Source: Heyndrickxia acidicola (lineage in GTDB: Bacteria; Bacillota; Bacilli; Bacillales; Bacillaceae_C). From it: 64,000 bases of DNA. Location of the stretch: the NCBI RefSeq assembly GCF_001636425.1, contig NZ_KV440953.1:3840001-3904000 (forward strand), given 5' to 3'. The notes beneath the pieces are model-generated. The model was given only the letters and a program-made list of their open reading frames with translations, was not told the origin of the DNA and made no database searches. Numbering within the stretch: position 1 is the stretch's first letter; every line of letters starts with the position of its first letter. Position numbers and translations under genes: made by a program. Shown here in pieces: positions 25,448 through 34,581 of the stretch.

Positions 25448-25475
25448 TGAAAACGATTTCATGAAATCGATTTCA
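25448..25475 (+). promoter_or_regulatory. Two end-to-end LacI/CcpA-type 14-bp operators
   Basis: TGAAAACGATTTCA (25448-25461) is followed without a gap by TGAAATCGATTTCA (25462-25475). Both fit the cre-like form TGWAANCGNTNWCA; the second is a perfect palindrome, and the central 16 bp across the two is palindromic as well. TTGACA at 25440-25445 lies just upstream. They precede the LacI-family gene by about 30 bases and may bind that regulator, CcpA, or both. Confidence 0.7.
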
Positions 25476-25506
25476 ACTATAGATGTTTACGAATTCGGGG
25501 GAAGGG

Positions 25507-26532
25507 GTGAACAAGACAGGGGGGAGAGAGATAGTAAAAATTTCTGATGTAGCAAAGATGGCTGGCTTGTCACCGGCAACTGTATCAAGGGTTTTAAATA
25601 ACCATCCATACGTTTCAGAGGATAAGAAAAAGCGTGTTGCAGAGGCAGTTAAGAAATTGAACTACTTTCCCAATTCATCTGCACAGAAATTAAGGGGCCA
25701 GAAGGTGGATACGATTGCGGTTTGTATGCCGCTTCTTACCAATCCATTTTTCGCTTATTTGCTTGAAGGGATCGACCAAGCAGCAACTGATGCAGGGCTC
25801 CAGCTTCTCGTTTGTCAAACAAGGTATGAAAAGAAAAAGGAATTGTATTATCTGAATTTATTGAAATCAAAACAAGTGGATGGCATTATTTTAGCTTCCA
25901 TTGAAAATCAATGGGAGGACATCGAAGAGTATACAAAGCACGGTCCAGTCATTTTATGCAATGAACACTGCCGTGCAGCCAATGTATCTCAGGTCTATTT
26001 GGACCAGGTGTACGGAGGGTATCTCGGAACAAGGTACTTAATTGAAAGTGGATACAATCGAATCGCATACTGCAGGGGTGAGTATGCAAGCGGCCTTTCT
26101 CTGGAAAGAGAGCGAGGTTATAGGCTTGCGATTGAAGAATACGGTTTATCCAGCCGTGAAGAGTGGGTTTTTCGGAACTCAACGGATTTTCAAAGCGGCA
26201 AACAGGTGGCAAGAAACATTGCCAATATGAAGGATAAGCCTAATGCCGTTTTTACCGGAAGCGACCAGGTGGCTGCAGGCATTATCGTAGAGGCTAAGCG
26301 CCTTGGATTCAGAGTGCCGGAGGATCTAGGGGTTATCGGATTTGACGATCAGCCTGTTGCAGAGGTTACCGTCCCGTCTTTGACGACGATTCGGCAGCCC
26401 GTCCAGGAAATAGGGAAGACAGCCATGGAGCTGCTCATAAAAGAGTTCAATGATGAATTAGAACAACCGAAGCTGGTGACGCTGCCTTTACAATTGATTG
26501 AAAGGGCTTCCGCCAAACAACCTACTAATTAA
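25507..26532 (+). CDS. LacI-family transcriptional regulator of the sugar operon
   Basis: The helix-turn-helix ISDVAKMAGLSPATVSRVLN and hinge helix (PNSSAQKLRG) are followed by a periplasmic-binding-like ligand domain with VDTIAVCMPLLTNPFFAYLLEG, VDGIILAS, AVFTGSDQVAAGI and VIGFDDQPVAEVTVPSLTTI. This is normal family length, about 330-340 residues. The start is uncertain. GTG 25507 is adjacent to its GGGGGAAGG, ATG 25483 has no ribosome site, and homologues begin near the IVKISDVAK segment, which here has ATA/GTA codons behind GGGGGGA. It lies 9 bases before the binding-protein gene. Confidence 0.88.
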   Translation: MNKTGGREIVKISDVAKMAGLSPATVSRVLNNHPYVSEDKKKRVAEAVKKLNYFPNSSAQKLRGQKVDTIAVCMPLLTNPFFAYLLEGIDQAATDAGLQLLVCQTRYEKKKELYYLNLLKSKQVDGIILASIENQWEDIEEYTKHGPVILCNEHCRAANVSQVYLDQVYGGYLGTRYLIESGYNRIAYCRGEYASGLSLERERGYRLAIEEYGLSSREEWVFRNSTDFQSGKQVARNIANMKDKPNAVFTGSDQVAAGIIVEAKRLGFRVPEDLGVIGFDDQPVAEVTVPSLTTIRQPVQEIGKTAMELLIKEFNDELEQPKLVTLPLQLIERASAKQPTN

Positions 26533-26541
26533 GGGGGATAT

Positions 26542-27864
26542 ATGATGAAAAAGTTGAAAAAAGCCAAGGTTTTGGCTGCAGCTGTAACGCTGTCATTAGG
26601 CCTAGCTGCATGTTCCAATTCGAGCACGACGAGCGGAAGTGCATCGAATACGAATAAAAGCTCAAGCGGTAGCAGCAATAAAACCGTTACGCTTATTTAC
26701 GCAAGAGGAAAAGACTCTACACCGGGTACAACCAAAATGGTGGAAGCATTTGAAAAAGCTTATCCGAATATCAAGGTTAAATTCCAGCAGATGCCATCCG
26801 ACTCAGGACAGCAGCATGATGCATACGTAACAGCATTAAATGCAAAATCAGATACTCCAGACGTTTTTGACATGGACGTTGTTTGGCCGGCTGAGTTTGC
26901 GCAAGCTGATTATGTGCTGCCGCTTGACCGTTTCATCCAACAGGACAATTTTGATTTGAGCCAGTATAACCAGGGTGCCTTAAAGGCAGCACAGTTCAAT
27001 GGAAAACAATGGGCGCTTCCAAAGTTCATTGATGCAGGCCTTCTTTTCTACCGTACTGACCTTGTACCGAAAAACCAAGTTCCAAAAACGTGGGATGACC
27101 TGTACAAAATGGCTGAACAGGATAAAGGCAAAGGCGGTACAAAATTCGGCTATGTGATGCAGGCAAAACAATACGAAGGACTTGTGTGTAACGCTATTGA
27201 GTTTGTAGCATCATACGGCGGCCAATTCGTGAACAATAAAAACCAAGTAGTTGTTGACAGCCCTGCCGCTATCGCTGGTTTAAAAGAATTAGTGAAATTT
27301 GCAACAGCTGACTTTGTTCCAAGCAACGTAACAAACTTTACAGAACCTGAATCAGATCAGGCCTTTATTGAAGGGCAAACACCATTCCTTCGCAACTGGC
27401 CATATGAATATGCAAGTGCCAACGATAAAACGAAATCCAAAATCGTCGGCAAAGTCGGCATCGCTCCGCTTCCAGCAGGTCCTAAAGGCTCTGCAGCAGC
27501 TTTAGGCGGATGGCTTGCAGGTATCAACAAGTATACAAAGCACCCTAAAGAAGCATGGGAATTCTTGAAGTTCATGGCTGGACCGCAAGGACAAAAAATT
27601 GATGCCATCTACGGCGGAAATGCTCCGACCATTACAAGCCTTTATAGTGATCCAGATGTTCTAAAAGCGAACCCAACATTTGCTGATAAAAACTTCCAAA
27701 ACGGTTTGAATGCAGCTGTACCTCGTCCTGTTGCAGCAAACTACCAAAAAATATCTGAAATTATTCAAATTGAAGTGTCCAAAGCCATTGCAGGCAAGGA
27801 AACTGTAGAACAAGCAGCGAAAAACATGCAGGATCAAATGACAAAAGTCATAAATAATCAATAA
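26542..27864 (+). CDS. Sugar ABC transporter substrate-binding lipoprotein (family 1, ThuE/MalE-like)
   Basis: The 440-residue lipoprotein has its lipobox at LAAC (C24), followed by a Ser/Thr/Asn linker. The mature part has ARGKDSTPGTTKMVEAFEKA, DVFDMDVVWPAEFAQADYVL, DAGLLFYRTDLV and the C-terminal hinge pattern of cluster-B binding proteins (GGWLAGINKYTKHPKEAWEF). It captures a sugar, possibly a disaccharide or glucoside, outside the membrane. AAGGGGG lies before the ATG. A stem-loop follows, as is common when the binding protein must be made in excess over the permeases. Confidence 0.92.
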   Translation: MMKKLKKAKVLAAAVTLSLGLAACSNSSTTSGSASNTNKSSSGSSNKTVTLIYARGKDSTPGTTKMVEAFEKAYPNIKVKFQQMPSDSGQQHDAYVTALNAKSDTPDVFDMDVVWPAEFAQADYVLPLDRFIQQDNFDLSQYNQGALKAAQFNGKQWALPKFIDAGLLFYRTDLVPKNQVPKTWDDLYKMAEQDKGKGGTKFGYVMQAKQYEGLVCNAIEFVASYGGQFVNNKNQVVVDSPAAIAGLKELVKFATADFVPSNVTNFTEPESDQAFIEGQTPFLRNWPYEYASANDKTKSKIVGKVGIAPLPAGPKGSAAALGGWLAGINKYTKHPKEAWEFLKFMAGPQGQKIDAIYGGNAPTITSLYSDPDVLKANPTFADKNFQNGLNAAVPRPVAANYQKISEIIQIEVSKAIAGKETVEQAAKNMQDQMTKVINNQ

Positions 27865-27876
27865 TTGTAAACAAAG

Positions 27877-27913
27877 GCAGAGGCCGGTCCAATCACTGGG
27901 TTCGGCTCTCTGC
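27877..27913 (+). terminator. Intra-operon stem-loop after the binding-protein gene
   Basis: GCAGAGGCCG pairs imperfectly with CGGCTCTCTGC, followed by TTCTTTCTT. Partial termination here would lower permease expression relative to the binding protein. Confidence 0.55.
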
Positions 27914-28035
27914 TTCTTTCTTAAACAGGGCTTAATGACAAGGCTATTATTCGTATAAACTTTGTTTCTACTAACATAAAAAATGTTGAAAAATTACGAA
28001 ATGATGCCACGAAGAAGGCTCTAATATATGGATTT

Positions 28036-28064
28036 TTGACATTATACGAAAAGCAACATTTTAT
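28036..28064 (+). promoter_or_regulatory. Possible internal promoter before the permease genes
   Basis: TTGACA, a 17-base spacer, then TTTTAT (weak -10). It lies in the 265-bp gap between the binding-protein and permease genes. Confidence 0.3.
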
Positions 28065-28129
28065 GTGAAAACAGCCAATGACAAAAAGTGTTGAATGAAA
28101 TCATCCTTTCAAATAAGGGAAGTGAGAGC

Positions 28130-29476
28130 ATGAAAATCGAGCCGGTGAAACAAACATTGGATTTGCCGAAAGTAGTTGAAACGAATAAGAAAAAATCAAA
28201 GGATAAGTGGAAGGCTTACGGTCTAATTGCACCTGCACTTATTTTGATCCTTGCTGTATCGATTTGGCCAGTCATCCAATCCTTTTATTTTAGTTTATTT
28301 GATCTGGAGCTAAACAGCCCGACGAAATCGGAAGCGCATTTAAAGTACAGCTTTGATCTTGAAAGGTATCTGGACAGCTATCCTTTCTTGATTGGAGGGA
28401 TTGACCAGGAAATCCGCAATAACCATGCACCGGATCAGCTGGGCAAACTCAAGGCTAATTTAGAGGCACTGGATAAGCAGATTCAAACCGATCCGGATAT
28501 CAAGGATAACTACAAGCTTGTGAATGACAAGCTGATGAACTATCAATCTGTCGATGACAGCATCGGCATTGTAAAAATGAACAAGAATTTAGCATTATCC
28601 GTTCAAAAAACGGCTGACAGCGTGTCAAAGGAAATTGGCGCCATTAATAAAACTACGAAGCTGGACCAGGGGACTAAGCTGCAAGGGCTGGCGACTGGAA
28701 TCAGCCAAACCGTCATCAAGCCAAACTTTGTTGGCATTCAGCATTATATAGACAATTTAACCAATCCAAGGTTCTGGAGTTCACTGAAAAATACTGCCAT
28801 TTTCACTGTTATATCCGTCTTTTTTGAAACCATTCTGGGTCTTGGCATTGCTTTGCTCATTAATAAAGCATTCGTTGGGAGAGGGTTAATCCGTGCGACC
28901 ATTTTAATTCCGTGGGCCATCCCGACAGCAGTATCCGGTTATATATGGAAATTCCTTTATGACGGCCAAAATGGTGTTGTGGCCCTGATTTTTCAGAAAT
29001 TGGGCATTGTCCATAACATGGCGGATTTATTGACATCTCCTGCTGGAGCGATGTTTTCCGTTATTTTCTCGGATGTATGGAAAACAACTCCTTATATGGC
29101 TTTACTCCTTCTTGCAGGCCTGCAGACTATTCCTGAAAGCTTGTATGAAGCAGCATCCATTGACGGCGCAGGCAAGTGGAAGCAATTTACCAGCATCACG
29201 CTGCCTTTGTTAAAAACAAGCCTTCTTGTCGCTTTATTATTCCGGACATTGGATGCATTCAGGGTATTTGACCTTATCTACGTGTTGACAGGCGGTGGTC
29301 CAGCGAACGGCACGGAAACCGTTTCACTGTATGCTTATAAGACTATGTTCAGCGAGATGGACTTCGGAAACGGCTCAGCATTATCGGTTCTGGTCTTTAT
29401 CTGTATCGCAATCATATCTATGATTTATATCAAGTTTCTGGGCAAGGATCTTTTGGGTGACGGCGCAGGAAAATAG
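28130..29476 (+). CDS. Sugar ABC transporter permease, MalF type, with large external loop
   Basis: The ~448-residue protein has a first helix at about residues 28-47. A ~150-residue hydrophilic segment full of Lys, Asp and Asn (about 55-205) follows, and then the MalF core. The EAA loop is EAASIDGAGKWKQFTSITLPLL and the core ends with RVFDLIYVLTGGGP and a last helix. The inserted loop makes it longer than most MsmF-type permeases (~300) and closer to MalF. The ATG at 28130 follows AAGGGAAGTGAG; upstream in-frame codons lack a signal. It pairs with the MalG-type permease 21 bases downstream. Confidence 0.9.
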   Translation: MKIEPVKQTLDLPKVVETNKKKSKDKWKAYGLIAPALILILAVSIWPVIQSFYFSLFDLELNSPTKSEAHLKYSFDLERYLDSYPFLIGGIDQEIRNNHAPDQLGKLKANLEALDKQIQTDPDIKDNYKLVNDKLMNYQSVDDSIGIVKMNKNLALSVQKTADSVSKEIGAINKTTKLDQGTKLQGLATGISQTVIKPNFVGIQHYIDNLTNPRFWSSLKNTAIFTVISVFFETILGLGIALLINKAFVGRGLIRATILIPWAIPTAVSGYIWKFLYDGQNGVVALIFQKLGIVHNMADLLTSPAGAMFSVIFSDVWKTTPYMALLLLAGLQTIPESLYEAASIDGAGKWKQFTSITLPLLKTSLLVALLFRTLDAFRVFDLIYVLTGGGPANGTETVSLYAYKTMFSEMDFGNGSALSVLVFICIAIISMIYIKFLGKDLLGDGAGK

Positions 29477-29497
29477 CAGGCAAAGAGGTGAGAGAAA

Positions 29498-30325
29498 ATG
29501 AAAAAGAAAACAGGTTGGCTATTTTACACATTACTCATTGCATTTGTCTTTGTAGTAATGTTCCCATTTCTATGGATGCTGGCAAGCTCCATTAAACCAG
29601 CTACAGAGCTATTTGGAGACAAGGCTTTTACACCTTTTACAGCGCATCCTACCTTTGAAAATTATGTTTCAGTCTTTAAAAATTATCCGTTTGGCCACTA
29701 TTTATGGAACAGTTTTGTGGTCGCTTCGATTACGACCATTTACACGGTGTTTGTGGCATCCTTTGCAGCTTATGCGATTGCCCGCCTTGATTTCAAAGGA
29801 AAAACCTTTATTCTTGGCCTGGTGCTCTCGGTCACCATGTTCCCGCAAATTGCGACCATTTCGCCTATGTATATTTTTCTAAAAAATCTAAATCTGACCA
29901 ATTCTTATTTAGGGCTTATCATTCCTTACACAACCATTACTTTGCCTCTGTCCATCTGGATACTGGTGACGTTCTTTAGAAAAATCCCATTCGATCTTGA
30001 GGAAGCTGCCAAAATTGACGGTGCTTCAACGATGCAGACATACTGGAAAGTCATTCTTCCTCTTGCAGGCCCGGGAATTTTTACAACAGCGATTTTGGCC
30101 TTTATTGCAGCATGGAATGAATTCCTGTTTGCATTAACCATCAATACGCAGGATAACTATAAAACGGTCCCGGTCGGGATTGCCATGTTCCAGGGGCAGT
30201 TCACGATTCCGTGGGGAGAAATTGCAGCTGCTACCGTTATTGTAACGGTTCCGCTTGTTGTATTAGTACTGATCTTCCAGAGAAGAATTGTATCTGGACT
30301 AACATCAGGTTCTGTGAAAGAATAA
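29498..30325 (+). CDS. Sugar ABC transporter permease, MalG type
   Basis: The 275-residue protein has six helices, the [10 protein letters not shown] element after helix 1 and the EAA loop [25 protein letters not shown]. It ends GLTSGSVKE. No ATPase gene is present in the operon, so a general sugar ATPase such as MsmX is probably shared; this is inference from other Bacillus systems. Confidence 0.93.
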   Translation: MKKKTGWLFYTLLIAFVFVVMFPFLWMLASSIKPATELFGDKAFTPFTAHPTFENYVSVFKNYPFGHYLWNSFVVASITTIYTVFVASFAAYAIARLDFKGKTFILGLVLSVTMFPQIATISPMYIFLKNLNLTNSYLGLIIPYTTITLPLSIWILVTFFRKIPFDLEEAAKIDGASTMQTYWKVILPLAGPGIFTTAILAFIAAWNEFLFALTINTQDNYKTVPVGIAMFQGQFTIPWGEIAAATVIVTVPLVVLVLIFQRRIVSGLTSGSVKE

Positions 30326-30328
30326 GAT

Positions 30329-30342
30329 TAGTAAACGTTTAC
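30329..30342 (+). promoter_or_regulatory. 14-bp palindrome before the ThuA-like gene
   Basis: AGTAAACGTTTACT is a perfect palindrome with a central CG, typical of LacI-family operators. It differs in its arms from the pair before the LacI gene. It lies in the 52-bp gap between transport and catabolic genes and may mark a second regulated start. Confidence 0.55.
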
Positions 30343-30377
30343 TTTATTGCGAATATTTAGGGAAAAGGAGAAATACA

Positions 30378-31097
30378 ATGATCAACGTAACAGTATGGAA
30401 TGAGAACCGCCATGAGCAAATAAATGAAGCAGTAAGAAAGGTTTATCCTGAAGGAATTCACGGCACCATTCAATCGTTTTTAGCCGATGATTTTCAGGTA
30501 AGGACAGCAACGCTTGATGAGCCGGAATATGGACTGAGCGATGAAGTGTTGAACTCAACAGATGTACTAATCTGGTGGGGCCATGTCGCACACGATGAGG
30601 TCTCCGATGAGGTGGTGCAAAAGGTTAAGGAACGAGTATTGAATGGCATGGGATTGATCGTCCTCCATTCCGGACATTTTTCAAAAATCTTTAAAACGCT
30701 TATGGGGACTTCCTGTGATCTAAAATGGCGTGAAGCCGGCGAGAAGGAGCGCATCTGGGTGATCGATCCAAGCCATCCAATTGCAAGCGGTCTCGGAGAG
30801 TATTTTGAATTGGAGCATGAAGAAATGTATGGGGAGCATTTTGATATTCCTGTACCGGATGAGCTCGTGTTCACAAGCTGGTTTGAAGGAGGAGAGGTTT
30901 TCCGAAGCGGTGTGACCTATCGACGAGGAAATGGAAAAATCTTTTATTTCCGTCCGGGACACGAAACGTTCCCTACCTACTACAACAAGGATGTGCAAAA
31001 GGTGATTGCCAATGCAGTGAAATGGGCTGCGCCTGTGGAACGTGAGCGTCCTGTCTATGGAAATGCAAAACCTCTTGAGCACCTTACTATTTCTTAA
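30378..31097 (+). CDS. ThuA-like domain protein (sugar utilisation)
   Basis: The 239-residue protein belongs to the ThuA family with a class I glutamine amidotransferase-like fold. Typical blocks are [61 protein letters not shown] and [20 protein letters not shown]. ThuA of Sinorhizobium takes part with ThuB in trehalose and related disaccharide catabolism, probably by way of 3-keto sugars. The AAAAGGAG ribosome site is clear. It is the first catabolic gene of the operon. Confidence 0.9.
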   Translation: MINVTVWNENRHEQINEAVRKVYPEGIHGTIQSFLADDFQVRTATLDEPEYGLSDEVLNSTDVLIWWGHVAHDEVSDEVVQKVKERVLNGMGLIVLHSGHFSKIFKTLMGTSCDLKWREAGEKERIWVIDPSHPIASGLGEYFELEHEEMYGEHFDIPVPDELVFTSWFEGGEVFRSGVTYRRGNGKIFYFRPGHETFPTYYNKDVQKVIANAVKWAAPVERERPVYGNAKPLEHLTIS

Positions 31098-31245
31098 TAA
31101 AAGGGATGCTGCTGCAGGAAACATAGCTAATGTGCGTGCTGAATCACACGAATGAATGTGGACAAAAGAGTTTTCCAACATAGAAAAAAATTGATGCTTC
31201 TTTATAAAAAAGCTGGCTGGCCGGCATTAAAAAGGGGGACTTTCC

Positions 31246-32274
31246 ATGGGAAAAGTAAAGGTTGGAGTAATAGGCTGCGGAAGTATTGCCATTCATCGTC
31301 ATATTAAGGAATATGCAGCCAATCCGGATGTAGAAATTGTCGCGTTTTGTGATGTCATTCTGGAGCGAGCTGAGGAAAAGGCAAAAAAATATGGAGGCAA
31401 GGCCTACCAAAGCTATGAAGAACTGTTAACGAATGAGGAAATTGAAGCGGTCAGCGTGTGTACGCCGAACTACCTGCATGCACCGATTACGATTGCGGCG
31501 TTAAATGCCGGAAAGCATGTGCTGTGCGAGAAGCCAATGGCAACGTCCGAAGAGGAAGCCAGAAAAATGATCGAGGCAGCGAAGGCGAGTGGCAAAAAGC
31601 TGATGATCGGCCACAATCAGCGCTTTGTCGAGTCACATGAAAAAGCACGTGAACTCGTCCAATCAGGAAAGCTTGGCAAGATTTACAGCTTCCGTACAGC
31701 CTTTGGCCATGGCGGACCGGAAGGCTGGAGTGTGGATGGACGCGACAGCTGGTTTTTTCAAAAAGAAAAAGCCTTCATCGGTGCGATGGGTGACCTTGGT
31801 GTCCATAAAGCAGACCTGATCCGTTATATTCTTGGAGAAGAAGTCGCGGAAGTAGGTGCTTTTGTTGAAACGCTTGCCAAGGAATCAGATGTGGATGACA
31901 ACGCGGTGTGTATTTTGAAGATGGAAAGCGGCATCATTGGGACATTGGCTGCCAGCTGGTCCTACTCAGCAAAAGAGGATAACTCAACCGTCATTTATGC
32001 TGAGAAGGCAACGGTCCGTTTGGAGGATGATCCGGAATACTCCCTTATTATTCAATATACAAACAGCGAAGCCGAAAAGTTTGCACTGGGACAAATTCAA
32101 TCCAATGAAGATGGTGGCCAAAATCAGTCTTATGTTATTGAAAAGTTCATAAACAGCATTAAAGAGGATACGGAACCAGCAATTAGCGGATATGAGGGAA
32201 GCCAATCCTTAAACGTCATTTTAGCAGCTTTGGAATCCGGCAAAACCGGTAAAATCGTAAAGGTTCAAAAATAA
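31246..32274 (+). CDS. Gfo/Idh/MocA-family NAD(P)-dependent oxidoreductase 1
   Basis: The 342-residue protein has an N-terminal Rossmann fold (VGVIGCGSIAIHRHIKEY) and the catalytic Lys in AGKHVLCEKPMATSEEEA. The D-x3-H pair of this family is in MGDLGVHKADLIRYILG. The C-terminal alpha/beta substrate domain is complete. Such enzymes oxidise or reduce sugar hydroxyls, often at C3. It starts 148 bases after the ThuA-like gene with AAAGGGGG upstream, and the next dehydrogenase follows by 19 bases. Confidence 0.93.
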   Translation: MGKVKVGVIGCGSIAIHRHIKEYAANPDVEIVAFCDVILERAEEKAKKYGGKAYQSYEELLTNEEIEAVSVCTPNYLHAPITIAALNAGKHVLCEKPMATSEEEARKMIEAAKASGKKLMIGHNQRFVESHEKARELVQSGKLGKIYSFRTAFGHGGPEGWSVDGRDSWFFQKEKAFIGAMGDLGVHKADLIRYILGEEVAEVGAFVETLAKESDVDDNAVCILKMESGIIGTLAASWSYSAKEDNSTVIYAEKATVRLEDDPEYSLIIQYTNSEAEKFALGQIQSNEDGGQNQSYVIEKFINSIKEDTEPAISGYEGSQSLNVILAALESGKTGKIVKVQK

Positions 32275-32293
32275 TATTTTTGGAGAGATCGTA

Positions 32294-33346
32294 ATGGAGA
32301 AATTGAGATTAGGCTTTATTGGGGTGGGAGGAATCGCAGTGGGACGCCACCTCCCTGCTTTTTCGAAACTTTCAAATGAGGTAGAACTCACTGCCGTCTC
32401 GGATGTGAATCAGGAAAGAGCGAAAGAAGCAGCCAATCAATTTGGCATTGCAAAGGTATATGGGGATTATCATGACCTGCTGCCTGCTGTTGATGCAGTG
32501 GTCATCTGTACGCCGAACAAGTTTCATGCTGAAATTGCCATAGACGCTTTAAATGCCGGAAAGCATGTATTTTGTGAAAAACCGATGGCCATGTCCGTGG
32601 AAGAATGCAGCCAAATGATCGAGGCTTCAAAGAGAGCGAGCAAGGTACTGAATATTGGTTTCCATTATCGCTATATGAAGGAATCGCAGGCTGCAAAAAC
32701 GATGATTGACGCTGGAGAAATCGGGCAGCCGCTTGTTGTTCGGGTTCAGGCGCTCCGCCGAAGAAAGGTTCCAGGCTGGGGAGTATTCACCAACAAGGCT
32801 TTGCAGGGCGGCGGGAGTTTGATTGATTATGGCTGCCATTTAATTGACCTGGCAACTTGGCTGATTGGAAGTCCAAAGCCTGTAGAGGTGAATGGCACCA
32901 CGTATAATACATTGAGCAAGCAGGCAGGTCAGGTAAACCAATGGGGCGTTTTCAATCATGAAACCTTTGAGGTGGATGATCATGTCACGGGGTATGTGAA
33001 ATTTGATAATGGCGTGTCGATGCTACTAGAGGTATCCTGGTCTGCTAACATTGAAGGAGACAGGGAGATTGTCAGTATTTCCGGAGATAAAGGCGGTCTG
33101 AACGTCTTCCCATTTTCCCTGAATTATGCAAAGCACGGGCTGCTGTTTAACAGCGAGGCAACCTGGATTCCGGGAGAGGAAGACCCTGGAGATATTCAGG
33201 CAAAGCATTTTGTTGATGTGTGCTTGAACCGTGCAAATCAAATTGTGAAGCCTGAAGAGGCCATGACGGTATCCCAAATCATTGAGCAAATTTATGAAAG
33301 CAATACATTGAAAAAAATAGATAATTATCAGGACGGGGAGGAGTAA
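32294..33346 (+). CDS. Gfo/Idh/MocA-family NAD(P)-dependent oxidoreductase 2
   Basis: The 350-residue protein is a second, distinct member, clearly diverged from the first. The Rossmann motif is LGFIGVGGIAVGRHLPAF, the catalytic Lys is in AGKHVFCEKPMAMS, and D-x3-H is in LIDYGCHLIDLATWLIG. Two dehydrogenases beside an epimerase recall the E. coli ycj pathway, where one oxidises C3 of a glucoside and another reduces the epimerised keto-sugar. Which one does which here cannot be read from sequence. Confidence 0.93.
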   Translation: MEKLRLGFIGVGGIAVGRHLPAFSKLSNEVELTAVSDVNQERAKEAANQFGIAKVYGDYHDLLPAVDAVVICTPNKFHAEIAIDALNAGKHVFCEKPMAMSVEECSQMIEASKRASKVLNIGFHYRYMKESQAAKTMIDAGEIGQPLVVRVQALRRRKVPGWGVFTNKALQGGGSLIDYGCHLIDLATWLIGSPKPVEVNGTTYNTLSKQAGQVNQWGVFNHETFEVDDHVTGYVKFDNGVSMLLEVSWSANIEGDREIVSISGDKGGLNVFPFSLNYAKHGLLFNSEATWIPGEEDPGDIQAKHFVDVCLNRANQIVKPEEAMTVSQIIEQIYESNTLKKIDNYQDGEE

Positions 33347-33351
33347 TTTTT

Positions 33352-34320
33352 ATGAAATTAGGTGTATTCACGGTACTATTCGCAGATAAATCCTTTACTG
33401 AAATGCTGGACTATGTAAAAGCTTCCGGGTTAACAGCTGTTGAAATCGGAACTGGCGGCTACCCTGGCGGTGCCCATTGCCCTCTGGATGAGCTTTTGGA
33501 AAGCAAGGATAAGCGTGATGCTTATCTGCACGAAGTAGAGAGCAGAGGATTAACGATCAGTGCGTTCAGCTGCCACGGTAATCCGATTTCACCGGATGAG
33601 GCTTTTGCGAAGGAGTGCCGAGAAACGTTTAAAAAGACAGTGCTTCTGGCAGAGTTGCTTGGAGTGCCGGTTGTGAATTGCTTCTCTGGTACAGCGGGTG
33701 ACCATGAAGGAGCTAAGTATCCAAACTGGCCAGTTGCGCCATGGCCAAATGAGTACGGCGATGTATTCAAGTGGCAGTGGGAGGAAAAGTTGATTCCTTA
33801 TTGGAAGGAAGCGGGCCAATTTGCGCAGGATCATCGTGTGAAAGTTGGGCTTGAGCTGCATGGAGGCTTTTTAGTACATACACCGTATACTCTGCTGAAG
33901 CTTCGGGAAGCGACGTGTGAGGCGATCGGAGCCAATTTGGATCCGAGCCATTTGTGGTGGCAGGGAATTGATCCTGTTGGAGCAATCAAAATCCTCGGCA
34001 AAGCGGGTGCTATCCACCATTTCCATGCCAAGGATACGTACATTGACCAAGAAAATGTGAACATGTACGGATTACTGGATATGCAATCTTATAATAACGT
34101 ACAAACGCGTGCCTGGACGTTCCGTTCCGTTGGCTGCGGGCACAGCCTGCAGGAGTGGTCAGATATGATGAGTGCGCTCCGTACGTATGGCTATGATTAC
34201 GTTGTGAGCATCGAGCACGAGGATCCGTTAATGTCAATTGAGGAAGGATTCCAGCGTGCTGCGAAAAATCTACAATCTGTCTTAATCAACGATGTCCCTG
34301 GAGATATGTGGTGGGTGTAA
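33352..34320 (+). CDS. Sugar phosphate isomerase/epimerase-type TIM-barrel protein (YcjR-like)
   Basis: The 322-residue xylose-isomerase-like barrel has the divalent-metal ligands in VGLELHGGF (Glu), GANLDPSHLWW (Asp, His), IHHFHAKDTYI (His) and VSIEHEDPLM (Glu). Related proteins epimerise or split 3-keto sugars. It begins 5 bases after the second dehydrogenase and is the last gene of the operon; a good terminator follows. It is likely to act on the keto product of one of the dehydrogenases. Confidence 0.9.
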   Translation: MKLGVFTVLFADKSFTEMLDYVKASGLTAVEIGTGGYPGGAHCPLDELLESKDKRDAYLHEVESRGLTISAFSCHGNPISPDEAFAKECRETFKKTVLLAELLGVPVVNCFSGTAGDHEGAKYPNWPVAPWPNEYGDVFKWQWEEKLIPYWKEAGQFAQDHRVKVGLELHGGFLVHTPYTLLKLREATCEAIGANLDPSHLWWQGIDPVGAIKILGKAGAIHHFHAKDTYIDQENVNMYGLLDMQSYNNVQTRAWTFRSVGCGHSLQEWSDMMSALRTYGYDYVVSIEHEDPLMSIEEGFQRAAKNLQSVLINDVPGDMWWV

Positions 34321-34333
34321 GACCGAGGGAGGA

Positions 34334-34362
34334 GAAGCCTGTGTGGAGCAGGCTTCTTTTTT
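34334..34362 (+). terminator. Terminator of the sugar-oxidation operon
   Basis: GAAGCCTG pairs perfectly with CAGGCTTC around 7 bases, followed by six Ts. Confidence 0.9.
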
Positions 34363-34370
34363 GTGGTTTG

Positions 34371-34468
34371 TTTGCGCTTTAATGGAGTAACGTGTGAAAG
34401 GGGTCTGACCCTTTTTGTGCTGTGTAGTGGTAACGCGTAGAAGGGGTCTGACCCCTTTAGTGGGGTGA
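34371..34468 (+). repeat. R3 repeat, double copy
   Basis: Two GGGGTCTGACCC(C) palindromes are joined by a spacer with GGTAACGCGTAG, as in the copies at 25308 and 58991. Confidence 0.75.
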
Positions 34469-34496
34469 AGTTAATGGATAGTGGGTACAAATACCT

Positions 34497-34581
34497 GTTT
34501 TACCCGAAAAATTCGAGTTTTCGCCCGATTAGTGAACATTTTTACCCGATTAACTTCACTTTTTACCCGATTAACCCTGCC
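34497..34581 (+). repeat. Four imperfect tandem 21-bp units (TTTTTACCCGATTAA)
   Basis: Units start near 34497, 34517, 34539 and 34560 and share TTTTxxCCCGAxTAA; the last two are almost identical. Reading frames through this region are artefacts of the repeat. The rest of the gap to 34918 shows no gene. Confidence 0.65.
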
